Assembly (NCBI RefSeq): GCF_001297125.1
Contig: NZ_LHPC01000049.1
Span: forward strand, 124,001-188,000
Source: Pseudomonas sp. RIT-PI-q
GTDB taxonomy: Bacteria; Pseudomonadota; Gammaproteobacteria; Pseudomonadales; Pseudomonadaceae
Length of the DNA stretch: 64,000 nt
Direction: 5' to 3'
In this document: one piece after another, positions 1 to 8,921 of the stretch
How the letters are laid out: each line of letters opens with the position of its first letter
Position numbering within the stretch: the stretch's first letter is position 1
Notes under the pieces: generated by a model
Database searches by the model: none
Seen by the model: only the letters and a program-made list of their open reading frames with translations
What the model was told of the DNA's origin: nothing
Translations under genes and position numbers: made by a program

Positions 1-1662
1 CGGTAAATGCTCCGGTCGCACCGGTTGTTCCTCGGCCATGGCCAGCGCTACCTGCATCACGCTGCTGACCTGGCGCAAATTCCCCGGCCACGGATGGCGG
101 CCGAACAACTCCGTCACTTCCCGGCTCAACCCGGCCCACTGGCTCGGCTCACGATGTTGCTCCCACAAGCGCTTGAACAACGCCTGCTTGTCACTGCGCT
201 CCCGTAGCGGCGGCAATTCCAGGGTCAGGCCGCCGATCCGGTAATAAAGGTCTTCACGAAACCGTCCCAACTGCACCTGTTCACGCAACGAGCGGTTGGT
301 CGCCGAGATGATGCGAATATCCACCGGGAACAGCTCGCTGCTGCCCACCGGTTGCACGCAACGCTCCTGCAACACGCGCAACAGTCGGGCCTGGGTCGGC
401 AGCGGCATGTCGCCGATTTCATCGAGGAACAGCGTGCCTTTGTCGGCTTTGCGGATCAGCCCGATGCTGCCTTTCTGATTGGCGCCGGTGAACGCGCCTT
501 TCTCGTAGCCAAACAGCTCGGACTCCACCAGTTCGGCGGGGATCGCTGCACAGTTGACGGCAATGAACGGTTGTTTGCTGCGCGAGCTGGCCTGGTGCAG
601 CGCTTTGACGAAAACTTCCTTGCCGACGCCGGTTTCACCGTGGATCAGCAGCGGAATGTCTTTTTCCAGCAAACGCTCGGCCTGACGTACGGCTTTTTCT
701 ACTCGACTGTCACCGAAATGCAGGGTGTTGAGGCTGATCGCTGCCGGCGCCGCCACTGTTGGTTCCGCTGCCTTGGTTTCAGAAAACAGTCTCGCCTGAA
801 TCGGCACCTGTTTCGGTCGCTTCAACAGGCATTGAAAGCGATTGCGCCCGGAAGCTTGCAGGGCGAAGGGCAGGCCATCGGGCTGGTTCAGCAGTTCCAG
901 CAAGGACACCTTGAACAGGCTCTCGACACTGACCCGCGACAGGCTGATGCCCAGCAGATTGTCGGCCCGGCGGTTGGCCGACAGCACCTGGCCGGTTTCA
1001 TCGAAGATCAGCAACCCGGCCCATTGGCTGTCGAGGTTGTTCAGCCCGGTGTTGAAGGTCAGTTGGAAATGCTGGCCGTGGAACAGGTTGAGGATCAGCC
1101 GGTTCTCCACGGTCTGACTCATCATCTTGACCATGCCGAGGGTGTGGGACGGCGGCAGGTAGCTGTCGCTGGACACATCCAGCACCGCGATCACCTTGCG
1201 TTCGGCATCGAAAATCGGCGCGGCGGAACCGGTCATGAAGCGGTTGGCCTTGAGGAAATGTTCATCGTGCTCGATGTGCACCGCCTGCTCGCAAGCCAGC
1301 GCGGTGCCGATCGCATTGGTGCCGCTGCAACGCTCCATCCAGCTGGCGCCGGCGCTGAAACCGCGGGTCAGGCTCGGCTCGATAAAACGTTGGGTGCCCC
1401 AGGACGTCAGCACCTGGCCCTGGTTGTCGGCCAGCATGATCAGGCAATTGGAATTGCTCAGGATGTTCTCGTAATACGGCAGGACTTCCTGGTGGGTGGT
1501 CTGCACCAATGAATGCTGGCTCTCCAGCAACTGCGCGATGCCTTCCGCCGGTAACTGGTCAAACGCCGGAGCGCTCTGATGATCGAGGCCGAACGCACGG
1601 CAACGCGACCAGGAGTCCTGGATGATGGCGTCGTGGGAGAGCTTTGATGCGGGTGCGGCCAT
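1..1662 (-). CDS. Sigma-54-dependent activator (AcoR-like), C-terminus outside the window
   Basis: Bacterial enhancer-binding protein that would activate a sigma-54 promoter. 554 codons are visible from the ATG at 1662, and the frame is still open at base 1, so the C-terminal Fis-type DNA-binding helix is missing. The N-terminal part (about residues 30-200) resembles the GAF sensory region of AcoR-type activators. It is followed by a PAS-like stretch (about 210-290) and the AAA+ domain, with Walker A GETGVGKE at 342-349, the sigma-54 contact loop GAFTGA at about 389-394, and Walker B LFLDEIGD. It is divergent from the glycerol-type ABC operon, whose upstream region carries a sigma-54 promoter and a TGTTCA array, so it is the obvious candidate regulator of that operon (inference). 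The effector is unknown. Confidence 0.9.
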   Translation of the reverse strand, partial: MAAPASKLSHDAIIQDSWSRCRAFGLDHQSAPAFDQLPAEGIAQLLESQHSLVQTTHQEVLPYYENILSNSNCLIMLADNQGQVLTSWGTQRFIEPSLTRGFSAGASWMERCSGTNAIGTALACEQAVHIEHDEHFLKANRFMTGSAAPIFDAERKVIAVLDVSSDSYLPPSHTLGMVKMMSQTVENRLILNLFHGQHFQLTFNTGLNNLDSQWAGLLIFDETGQVLSANRRADNLLGISLSRVSVESLFKVSLLELLNQPDGLPFALQASGRNRFQCLLKRPKQVPIQARLFSETKAAEPTVAAPAAISLNTLHFGDSRVEKAVRQAERLLEKDIPLLIHGETGVGKEVFVKALHQASSRSKQPFIAVNCAAIPAELVESELFGYEKGAFTGANQKGSIGLIRKADKGTLFLDEIGDMPLPTQARLLRVLQERCVQPVGSSELFPVDIRIISATNRSLREQVQLGRFREDLYYRIGGLTLELPPLRERSDKQALFKRLWEQHREPSQWAGLSREVTELFGRHPWPGNLRQVSSVMQVALAMAEEQPVRPEHLP

Positions 1663-1714
1663 GGCAGGCAATCTCTGAGCAAAGCTTTTATTGTTTTTAT
1701 GGAGGTACACAACC

Positions 1715-1819
1715 CCTGTAGGAGCGAGCTTGCTCGCGAAGGACGTCACCGATGATGAGGGATGCCTGAATGAACGAGGCGGCCATGCGTCCATCGCGAG
1801 CAAGCTCGCTCCTACAGGG
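1715..1819. repeat. REP pair (GTAGGAGCGAGC type), inverted
   Basis: Two REP-like palindromes face each other. The left arm starts CCTGTAGGAGCGAGCTTGC and the right arm, near 1791-1819, is its reverse complement. About 50 bp of unrelated sequence separates them. It lies just upstream of the sigma-54 activator gene. Confidence 0.85.
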
Positions 1820-1822
1820 AGC

Positions 1823-1912
1823 GTGAACTGTCCGTAGAGTGTTGTTCACTATTGTTCATTGTCAATCTTTGAACTGTTCAATTGTTCATTCGAGGTTGTT
1901 CATTTCTGTTCA
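1823..1912 (+). promoter_or_regulatory. Array of six TGTTCA half-sites, probable activator-binding region
   Basis: TGTTCA starts at 1843, 1853, 1875, 1883, 1897 and 1907, all in the same orientation. The third copy is half of a 13-bp palindrome, TTGAACTGTTCAA, at 1869-1881. A weaker GAACTGTCC lies at about 1825. The array ends about 65 bp upstream of the -24 element, the usual place for enhancer sites of sigma-54 activators. The link to the divergent activator is inferred. Confidence 0.6.
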
Positions 1913-1976
1913 GCAACGAAAGCGGTTTTCCCTGCATTTGAAGGATTTTCAAGCCGGATCAAAAGCTTGCAATTTC

Positions 1977-1992
1977 TGGCACGAAAGTCGCT
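1977..1992 (+). promoter_or_regulatory. Sigma-54 (-24/-12) promoter of glpSTPQUV
   Basis: TGGCACGAAAGTCGCT matches the consensus TGGCACG-N4-TTGCW at every fixed position except one. It has the required GG (1978-1979), ten bases, then GC (1990-1991). Transcription would start near 2003, about 36 bp before the glpS ATG. The neighbouring gene encodes a sigma-54 activator, which supports the call. Confidence 0.8.
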
Positions 1993-2038
1993 CTACCGCT
2001 CAGGTCGCTTGACTCCAAATAATAAAAAAGGCCGAGCC

Positions 2039-3133
2039 ATGTCATTAACCCTGGAGCATGTCAGCCGCACCGTCGAGGGCCAGACCTGGATCGACGATGC
2101 GTGCCTTAGTTTCGAACCCGGATCTTTCAACGTTTTGCTCGGCCGCACGCTGTCCGGCAAAACCAGTCTCATGCGCCTGATGGCCGGCCTGGATAAACCC
2201 GACAGCGGCCGCATCCTGATGAACGGCGTCGATGTAACACAGCGCCCGGTGCGCCTGCGCAACGTGTCGATGGTCTATCAACAGTTCATCAATTACCCGA
2301 CCATGACCGTGTTCGAGAACATCGCCTCGCCGTTGCGCCAGGGCGGCGTTTCCAACGAACAGATCCAGAGCAAGGTGCTGGAAACCGCGAAGATGCTGCG
2401 TATCGAGAAATTCCTCCAGCGCCATCCCCTCGAACTCTCCGGCGGCCAGCAACAGCGCACGGCCATGGCCCGGGCGCTGGTCAAGGACGCCGAGCTGATC
2501 CTGTTCGACGAGCCACTGGTGAACCTCGATTACAAGCTGCGCGAAGAGCTGCGTCAGGAAATGCGCGAGCTGTTCAAGGCGCGGCACACCATCGCCATCT
2601 ACGCCACCACCGAACCCAACGAAGCCCTGGCACTGGGTGGCACGACCACCATTCTTCACGAAGGCCGGGTGATCCAGAGCGGCCGATCCACCGAGGTTTA
2701 TCACCAGCCACAAACGGTGCTGGCGGCGGAGTTGTTCTCCGAACCGCCGATCAACCTGATGCCCGGACGCATTGCCGGCAACGAAGTGAGTTTTGCCAAT
2801 TTCGTGCATTTCCCGTTGAACGTGGATCTGCGCCCGGTGGGTGAGGGCGAGTTCCGCTTCGGGGTGCGGCCGAGCCACATCTCGCTGGTGCCCAGCAACG
2901 ACGACGATCTGGAACTGGCGGTGACGGTCGAGGTGGCCGAGATCAGCGGTTCGGAAACCTTCCTGCATGTGCGCAACGAGCATTTCCTGTTGGTGCTGCA
3001 CCTGCCGGGCGTCCACGAATACGACGTCGATGCGCCGATTCGCATCTATATCCCGACCCATAAATTGTTTGTGTTCGATAAGCAGGGGCGGCTGGTCCAG
3101 GCGCCCGGTCGCCGTATCGCGAGGGTTGCCTGA
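2039..3133 (+). CDS. glpS: Glycerol-type ABC transporter ATP-binding protein GlpS
   Basis: One of two nucleotide-binding subunits of an import system resembling the rhizobial glycerol transporter GlpSTPQUV. It has 364 residues. Walker A reads GRTLSGKT at 35-42 (more usual is GPSGSGKS), the signature LSGGQ is at 133-137, and Walker B LILFDEP ends near 159. A C-terminal TOBE-like regulatory region spans about 270-364. The reading frame is open further upstream, but the ATG at 2039 is preferred: the sigma-54 promoter lies just ahead, and family homology begins here. The stop overlaps the glpT start by one base. The substrate is inferred from the operon layout; another polyol is possible. Confidence 0.85.
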   Translation: MSLTLEHVSRTVEGQTWIDDACLSFEPGSFNVLLGRTLSGKTSLMRLMAGLDKPDSGRILMNGVDVTQRPVRLRNVSMVYQQFINYPTMTVFENIASPLRQGGVSNEQIQSKVLETAKMLRIEKFLQRHPLELSGGQQQRTAMARALVKDAELILFDEPLVNLDYKLREELRQEMRELFKARHTIAIYATTEPNEALALGGTTTILHEGRVIQSGRSTEVYHQPQTVLAAELFSEPPINLMPGRIAGNEVSFANFVHFPLNVDLRPVGEGEFRFGVRPSHISLVPSNDDDLELAVTVEVAEISGSETFLHVRNEHFLLVLHLPGVHEYDVDAPIRIYIPTHKLFVFDKQGRLVQAPGRRIARVA

Positions 3134-4224
3134 TGGCTGAAATTCGTTTGCAACACCTCGCCCACAGTTACACCCGCACGCCGAGCGGCCCTGAGGATTA
3201 TGCGATTCGCGAGATGGACCACGTCTGGGAGCAGGGCGGCGCCTACGCGTTGCTCGGGCCGTCGGGCTGTGGCAAGTCGACGTTGCTCAACATCATTTCC
3301 GGGTTGCTCAGCCCGTCCCAGGGCCAGGTGCTGTTCGACAGCAAAGTGGTCAACGACCTGACCCCGGAGAAGCGCAACATCGCCCAGGTTTTCCAGTTTC
3401 CGGTGGTCTACGACACCATGACGGTGTTCGACAACCTGGCCTTCCCGCTGCGCAATCAGGGCATGGCCGAGGCGAAAATCCACAGCAAGGTGCAGGAAAT
3501 CGCCGAGGTGCTCGACCTCCAGGCGTTGCTGAGCAAAAAGGCCCGCAACCTCACCGCCGACGAAAAACAGAAAGTCTCCATGGGCCGGGGGCTGGTGCGC
3601 GATGACGTCTCGGCGATCCTGTTCGACGAGCCGCTGACGGTGATCGACCCGCACCTGAAATGGAAGCTGCGGCGCAAGCTCAAGCAGATCCACGAGCAGT
3701 TCAACATCACCATGGTCTACGTCACCCACGATCAGCTGGAGGCTTCGACCTTCGCCGACAAGATTGCGGTGATGTACGGCGGGCAGATCGTGCAATTCGG
3801 TACGCCGCGCGAGTTGTTCGAGCGGCCAAGCCATACCTTTGTCGGCTATTTCATTGGCAGCCCCGGGATGAACCTGATCGAGGTTCAACCGCAAGCAGGC
3901 GGCGTCGGTTTTGCCTCGACCCATTTGCCGCTGTCCGAGGCGATGCAGAAACGCATCGCCGAGTCCGAGTGGAGAACCCTGAAGGTCGGTATCCGTCCGG
4001 AATTCGTGCATGTGTGGGACGAACCCTTTGATGACGCGATGCAGGCACGGGTCGTACACGTCGAAGACCTCGGCACCTACAAGATCATGACTCTGAACCT
4101 CGATGGCGCACCATTGAAAGTGCGCCTGACCGAAGACAAACCAGTGCCCGAGGGCACTGCGTACATCAGCTTCCCGGGCCAGTGGTTGATGGTCTATGCC
4201 GACGACTACCTGCTGGAGGTATAG
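3133..4224 (+). CDS. glpT: Glycerol-type ABC transporter ATP-binding protein GlpT
   Basis: Second nucleotide-binding subunit, 363 residues, probably pairing with GlpS under the GlpP/GlpQ membrane pair. Walker A is canonical, GPSGCGKST at 42-50, and Walker B is AILFDEP at 161-167, followed by a D-loop and the H-loop in VTHDQ. The ABC signature is degenerate: the LSGGQ position reads LTADE (140-144). In a GlpS-GlpT heterodimer this would leave one weak composite ATP site, as in other asymmetric ABC transporters (inference). A TOBE-like region occupies the C-terminal third. It is translationally coupled to glpS through TGATG. Confidence 0.85.
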   Translation: MAEIRLQHLAHSYTRTPSGPEDYAIREMDHVWEQGGAYALLGPSGCGKSTLLNIISGLLSPSQGQVLFDSKVVNDLTPEKRNIAQVFQFPVVYDTMTVFDNLAFPLRNQGMAEAKIHSKVQEIAEVLDLQALLSKKARNLTADEKQKVSMGRGLVRDDVSAILFDEPLTVIDPHLKWKLRRKLKQIHEQFNITMVYVTHDQLEASTFADKIAVMYGGQIVQFGTPRELFERPSHTFVGYFIGSPGMNLIEVQPQAGGVGFASTHLPLSEAMQKRIAESEWRTLKVGIRPEFVHVWDEPFDDAMQARVVHVEDLGTYKIMTLNLDGAPLKVRLTEDKPVPEGTAYISFPGQWLMVYADDYLLEV

Positions 4225-4226
4225 CC

Positions 4227-5093
4227 ATGAACAAGGTGCAGAACAACAAGGCGTGGTGGCTGGTGTTGCCGGTGTTTTTGCTGGTGGCGTTCAGTGCGGT
4301 GATCCCGATGATGACGGTGGTCAACTATTCGGTGCAGGACATCTTCGACCAGTCCAGCCGCTATTTCGTCGGCGCGGATTGGTACAAGCAGGTGCTGCTC
4401 GATCCGCGCCTGCATGACTCGCTGTTGCGGCAATTCATCTACTCTGGCTGCGTGTTGCTGATCGAGATTCCGTTGGGTATCGCCATCGCCCTGACCATGC
4501 CGACCAAGGGCCGCTGGTCCTCGCTGGTGCTGATCATCCTGGCGATTCCGTTGCTGATCCCGTGGAACGTGGTGGGGACGATCTGGCAGATTTTCGGCCG
4601 GGCCGACATCGGCCTGCTCGGTTCGAGCCTCAACGCCATGGGCATCAGCTACAACTATGCGGCGAACACCATGGACGCCTGGGTCACGGTGCTGGTGATG
4701 GACGTCTGGCACTGGACGTCGTTGGTGGCGTTGTTGTGCTTCTCCGGGCTGCGCGCAATTCCCGACGTGTATTACCAAGCGGCGCGGATTGATCGGGCCT
4801 CGGCCTGGGCGGTTTTCCGACACATTCAGTTGCCCAAGCTCAAGAGCGTGCTGTTGATCGCGGTGATGCTGCGGTTCATGGACAGTTTCATGATCTACAC
4901 CGAGCCGTTCGTGCTCACCGGCGGCGGTCCGGGGAACGCCACGACCTTCTTGAGCCAGACCCTGACGCAGATGGCGATCGGGCAGTTTGACCTCGGCCCG
5001 GCGGCGGCCTTCTCGCTGGTGTATTTCCTGATCATCCTGTTGGTGTCCTGGCTGTTCTACACCGCCATGACTCACTCTGACGCCAACCGCTGA
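4227..5093 (+). CDS. glpP: Glycerol-type ABC transporter permease GlpP
   Basis: Inner-membrane permease of 288 residues with about six hydrophobic segments. The EAA-type loop that docks the ATPase is visible as YYQAARIDRASAWAVFRHIQ followed by LP, about residues 178-200. The start at 4227 follows a good TGGAGGT ribosome site within the end of glpT; the longer upstream frame is rejected because it lies inside glpT. It is MalF/UgpA-like and should form the channel with GlpQ. Confidence 0.85.
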   Translation: MNKVQNNKAWWLVLPVFLLVAFSAVIPMMTVVNYSVQDIFDQSSRYFVGADWYKQVLLDPRLHDSLLRQFIYSGCVLLIEIPLGIAIALTMPTKGRWSSLVLIILAIPLLIPWNVVGTIWQIFGRADIGLLGSSLNAMGISYNYAANTMDAWVTVLVMDVWHWTSLVALLCFSGLRAIPDVYYQAARIDRASAWAVFRHIQLPKLKSVLLIAVMLRFMDSFMIYTEPFVLTGGGPGNATTFLSQTLTQMAIGQFDLGPAAAFSLVYFLIILLVSWLFYTAMTHSDANR

Positions 5094-5101
5094 GGTCTGC
5101 C

Positions 5102-5902
<801 letters not shown>

Positions 5903-5909
5903 GGAGCTG

Positions 5910-6185
5910 ATGATGGAATGGATGAGTTGGACCGGCCCGACGGCGGCGTTCTTCAGCGTCATTGCCTTGATCCTGGTGGGGATGACGACCTGGGAATTAC
6001 GTTCGCCGAGCATTCTTCGGCGTGGTTTGTTGCCGATTGCCACCACCCGTGGCGATCGGCTGTTTATCGGTCTTCTCGGCAGCGCCTACCTGCATTTGCT
6101 GGTAATCGGCGTCACCGACTGGAGCATCTGGGTCGCGTCCGCGTTGTCCCTGGTGTGGCTGTTGGCTGTGATGCGTTGGGGCTAG
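5910..6185 (+). CDS. Small DUF2160-type membrane protein in the transporter operon (GlpU-like)
   Basis: 91 residues with about three hydrophobic helices and no recognised catalytic motif. Two in-frame ATGs stand together at 5910 and 5913 behind GAGGAG; the first is given. A short membrane protein at this position, between the permease and binding-protein genes, is characteristic of the glycerol ABC operons described in rhizobia, where it is called GlpU. That is the main reason for assigning the operon to glycerol. Its role is unknown; it may be an accessory subunit of the permease complex. Confidence 0.75.
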   Translation: MMEWMSWTGPTAAFFSVIALILVGMTTWELRSPSILRRGLLPIATTRGDRLFIGLLGSAYLHLLVIGVTDWSIWVASALSLVWLLAVMRWG

Positions 6186-6232
6186 TCGAATCGCTCGGCA
6201 ATGTTGCTCCGAAATCTAAACAGGAGGTCTCT

Positions 6233-7975
6233 ATGTTCGACAAAAACAATAAGCTGCGACATAGCATTTCATTGGCAGCCATGCTGGCACTCAGCGGTTT
6301 GAGCGCGTCTGCCTGGGCCGATGCCTACGAAGACGCGGCAAAAAAATGGATCGGCAGCGAATTCAAGCCGTCCACCCTGACGGCCGATCAGCAGCTCGAG
6401 GAATTGAAGTGGTTCATCAAGGCCGCGCAACCGTTTCGCGGGATGGACATCAAGGTCGTCTCGGAAACCCTGACCACTCACGAGTATGAGTCCAAGGTGC
6501 TGGCCAAGGCCTTTACCGAAATTACCGGGATCAAGGTCACCCACGACTTGCTGCAAGAAGGCGACGTGGTGGAAAAACTGCAGACGGTGATGCAATCGGA
6601 CAAGAGCATCTATGACGGCTGGGTCAACGACTCTGACCTGATCGGTACGCACTTCCGTTATGGCAAGACCGAATCGATCACTGACCTGATGGCGAACGAA
6701 GGCAAGGCGTACACGTCGCCGACCCTCGACATCAAGGACTTCATCGGCATTTCCTTCACCACGGCGCCCGACGGCAAGATCTATCAGTTGCCCGATCAGC
6801 AGTTCGCCAACCTGTACTGGTTCCGTGCGGACTGGTTCGAGCGAGCGGACCTGAAAGCCAAGTTCAAGGAAAAGTACGGCTACGAATTGGGCGTACCCGT
6901 GAACTGGTCGGCTTATGAAGACATCGCCAAATTCTTCAGCGAAGACGTCAAGGAAATCGACGGCAAGCGGGTTTACGGGCACATGGACTACGGCAAAAAA
7001 GACCCGTCCCTGGGTTGGCGCTTCACCGATGCCTGGTTCTCCATGGCCGGTGGTGGTGACAAGGGTATTCCGAACGGTTTGCCGGTGGACGAGTGGGGTA
7101 TCCGCGTCGAGGATTGCCATCCGGTGGGTTCCAGCGTGACCCGTGGTGGCGACACCAACGGCCCGGCGGCGGTGTTTGCCACGACCAAATACGTCGACTG
7201 GCTGAAGGCCTACGCACCACCGGAAGCGGCGGGCATGACCTTCTCCGAATCCGGGCCGGTGCCGTCTCAGGGCAACATCGCCCAACAGATCTTCTGGTAC
7301 ACCGCGTTCACTGCCGACATGACCAAACCGGGGCTGCCCGTGGTGAACGCCGACGGCACGCCGAAATGGCGCATGGCGCCGTCGCCGCGTGGGCCGTATT
7401 GGGAGGAGGGCATGAAGCTGGGGTATCAGGACGTGGGTTCCTGGACGTTCATGAAATCCACTCCTGAGAAACAGAAACTGGCGGCCTGGCTCTATGCGCA
7501 GTTCGTGACGTCGAAAACGGTATCGCTGAAGAAAACCATCGTCGGCCTGACGCCGATCCGTGAGTCGGACATCAACTCGCAAGCCATGACCGACCTGGCA
7601 CCGAAACTTGGTGGTTTGGTGGAGTTCTACCGCAGCCCAGCCCGTGTGCAATGGACCCCGACCGGGACCAACGTGCCGGACTATCCGCGTCTGGCACAGC
7701 TGTGGTGGAGCCACATCGCCGAAGCGGCCAGTGGCGATAAAACTCCGCAACAGGCGTTGGACGGTTTGGCCAAGGATCAGGACGCAATCATGACTCGCTT
7801 GGAACGATCGAAGGCGCAAACCACTTGCGCACCGAAGATGAACCCCGAGCGTGATGCGCAGTATTGGTTCGATCAGCCGGGCGCTCCGAAGCCGAAACTG
7901 GCAAACGAGAAGCCTAAAGGTGAAACCGTGAGCTATAACGAGCTGCTTAAATCGTGGGCGGATGCGCGTAAGTAA
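6233..7975 (+). CDS. glpV: Glycerol-type ABC transporter substrate-binding protein GlpV
   Basis: Periplasmic solute-binding protein of 580 residues, larger than most sugar-binding proteins but in line with the GlpV type. The N-terminus is a Sec signal peptide: basic DKNNKLRHS, hydrophobic core, and probable cleavage after SAWA near residue 29. The ATG at 6233 follows AGGAGG at a good distance; the longer upstream frame overlaps the DUF2160 gene and has no homology. It is the last gene of the operon and is followed by a strong terminator. Confidence 0.85.
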   Translation: MFDKNNKLRHSISLAAMLALSGLSASAWADAYEDAAKKWIGSEFKPSTLTADQQLEELKWFIKAAQPFRGMDIKVVSETLTTHEYESKVLAKAFTEITGIKVTHDLLQEGDVVEKLQTVMQSDKSIYDGWVNDSDLIGTHFRYGKTESITDLMANEGKAYTSPTLDIKDFIGISFTTAPDGKIYQLPDQQFANLYWFRADWFERADLKAKFKEKYGYELGVPVNWSAYEDIAKFFSEDVKEIDGKRVYGHMDYGKKDPSLGWRFTDAWFSMAGGGDKGIPNGLPVDEWGIRVEDCHPVGSSVTRGGDTNGPAAVFATTKYVDWLKAYAPPEAAGMTFSESGPVPSQGNIAQQIFWYTAFTADMTKPGLPVVNADGTPKWRMAPSPRGPYWEEGMKLGYQDVGSWTFMKSTPEKQKLAAWLYAQFVTSKTVSLKKTIVGLTPIRESDINSQAMTDLAPKLGGLVEFYRSPARVQWTPTGTNVPDYPRLAQLWWSHIAEAASGDKTPQQALDGLAKDQDAIMTRLERSKAQTTCAPKMNPERDAQYWFDQPGAPKPKLANEKPKGETVSYNELLKSWADARK

Positions 7976-7996
7976 ATCGCTGTGATGTGAAACGCG

Positions 7997-8021
7997 AACG
8001 GCACCGGAAGGTGCCGTTTTT
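7997..8021 (+). terminator. Rho-independent terminator after glpV
   Basis: Stem ACGGCACC / GGTGCCGT around a GGAA loop, followed by five T. It lies 22 bases after the glpV stop. Confidence 0.85.
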
Positions 8022-8092
8022 ATGGGTGTCGGTTTTACCGCATTTTCCTTGAACAAACTCGGTCCCTTGTGGGAGCTGGCCTGCCAGCGATG

Positions 8093-8549
8093 GCGGCCTG
8101 ATAGCCGACCATGTTCTTTCAGGTGTACATATCCATTCCAGCGGTAACGGCCACCTATGGTTTCGCCCTTACGGCGAGTCCCTTTTGTCAAACGCCACAA
8201 AAGGAACCAAAAAGTCTTGCCCCAGCGTCCGGCCCCTCGCTGGGGCTCGGCGTTCCTTCGCTCCGGTATTCATCTGGGCGCATCGCCTCCGGTCTGCTTC
8301 GCGACGACCTCCTCTCGATGTGTTCGGCTGCGCCGAACGGCGCTACGCGCCCACCCCCAGATGAACACCTCCACTCAGCCTGCCGAAGGGGCGGGTAGAT
8401 CAAAATCAAAAGCGGCAAGCGAGCTAACGCTCGGCCTGTTGAGTGGTGAAAAGCGACGCGGTACGCCGCTGTGCTTTTGATTTTCTGTAGGAGCGAGGCT
8501 TGCCCGCGAAGGCGGCCTGGTAGCCGACCAGTCTCTCGCAGATGTACCC
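8093..8549. repeat. Direct flanks around a long intergenic repeat, each attached to a single REP
   Basis: The left flank (8093-8134) reads GCGGCCTGATAGCCGACCA, then a variable stretch and GTGTACAT. The right flank (8512-8549) reads GCGGCCTGGTAGCCGACCA, then a variable stretch and ATGTACC. Each flank is preceded by a REP palindrome (8064-8092 and 8485-8511). The long repeat lies between them. Confidence 0.6.
8126..8484 (+). repeat. Long intergenic repeat, copy 1 of 3
   Basis: About 360 bp, nearly identical to 41086-41450 and related in inverted orientation to 41947-42218. It contains several hairpins, for example CCCAGCG with CGCTGGG (8220-8245) and TTCGGC/GCCGAA (about 8330-8345). It ends in a segment with ATCAAAATCAAAAG and AGTGGTGAAAAGCG. 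Short frames across it on both strands have no protein-like character. No transposase is nearby. Confidence 0.8.
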
Positions 8550-8606
8550 GGCCCCATTTTGGAAACGAGCCAACTCGCGAAGGCGCCATCAGCCATCGCA
8601 CTGGAA

Positions 8607-8921
8607 TCAAGTCAACGCCGCCAGTTGTTCTACCGTTTCTGGAAACCGCTCGACCAGCCGAATCAAGGTAGTGGCCTGCGCATTCGGTTGTGCCCGTCCT
8701 TGCTCCCAGTTTTCCAGCGTCCGGGTATTCGTACGCAAATACATCGCGAATACCGATCGGGAAAGATTGAGCTGTTGACGGATGGCTACCACTTCCTCGG
8801 CAGTGATGGGCACCAGTTTTGGCAACTGAACTTTGTGGGTTCGCAAAGTGATTTTGCCTTGGCGCTCATCTGCAAGGGCTTCGAGGCCATCCATCAGTTC
8901 GGAAAAAATGTCACGTTTCAT
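8607..8921 (-). CDS. higA: Antitoxin of a HigBA-type pair (XRE-family HTH)
   Basis: 104-residue antitoxin with a Cro/C1-type helix-turn-helix in the C-terminal half, around VVAIRQQLNLSRSVFAMYLR and TLENWEQG (about residues 43-75). It lies downstream of the toxin gene and overlaps its end by 11 bases, the toxin-first order typical of HigBA. It should bind the toxin and repress the shared promoter. The resemblance is to HigA2/NadS-like antitoxins. The pair sits between a long repeat and a large inverted repeat. Confidence 0.8.
   Translation of the reverse strand: MKRDIFSELMDGLEALADERQGKITLRTHKVQLPKLVPITAEEVVAIRQQLNLSRSVFAMYLRTNTRTLENWEQGRAQPNAQATTLIRLVERFPETVEQLAALT

Noticed and set aside
352..1512. 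386-codon plus-strand frame antisense to the sigma-54 activator
   Set aside because: It mirrors the real minus-strand gene, has no domain character, and GC-rich genes commonly give such frames.
1859..2038. N-terminal extension of GlpS by 60 codons
   Set aside because: It would overlap the TGTTCA array and sigma-54 promoter, and family homology begins at 2039.
5918..6232. N-terminal extension of GlpV by 105 codons
   Set aside because: It overlaps the DUF2160 gene in another frame and would bury the signal peptide.
8126..8484. Short open frames on both strands of the long repeat
   Set aside because: Similar frames occur in the other copies but change with each base difference, and no start has a convincing ribosome site.
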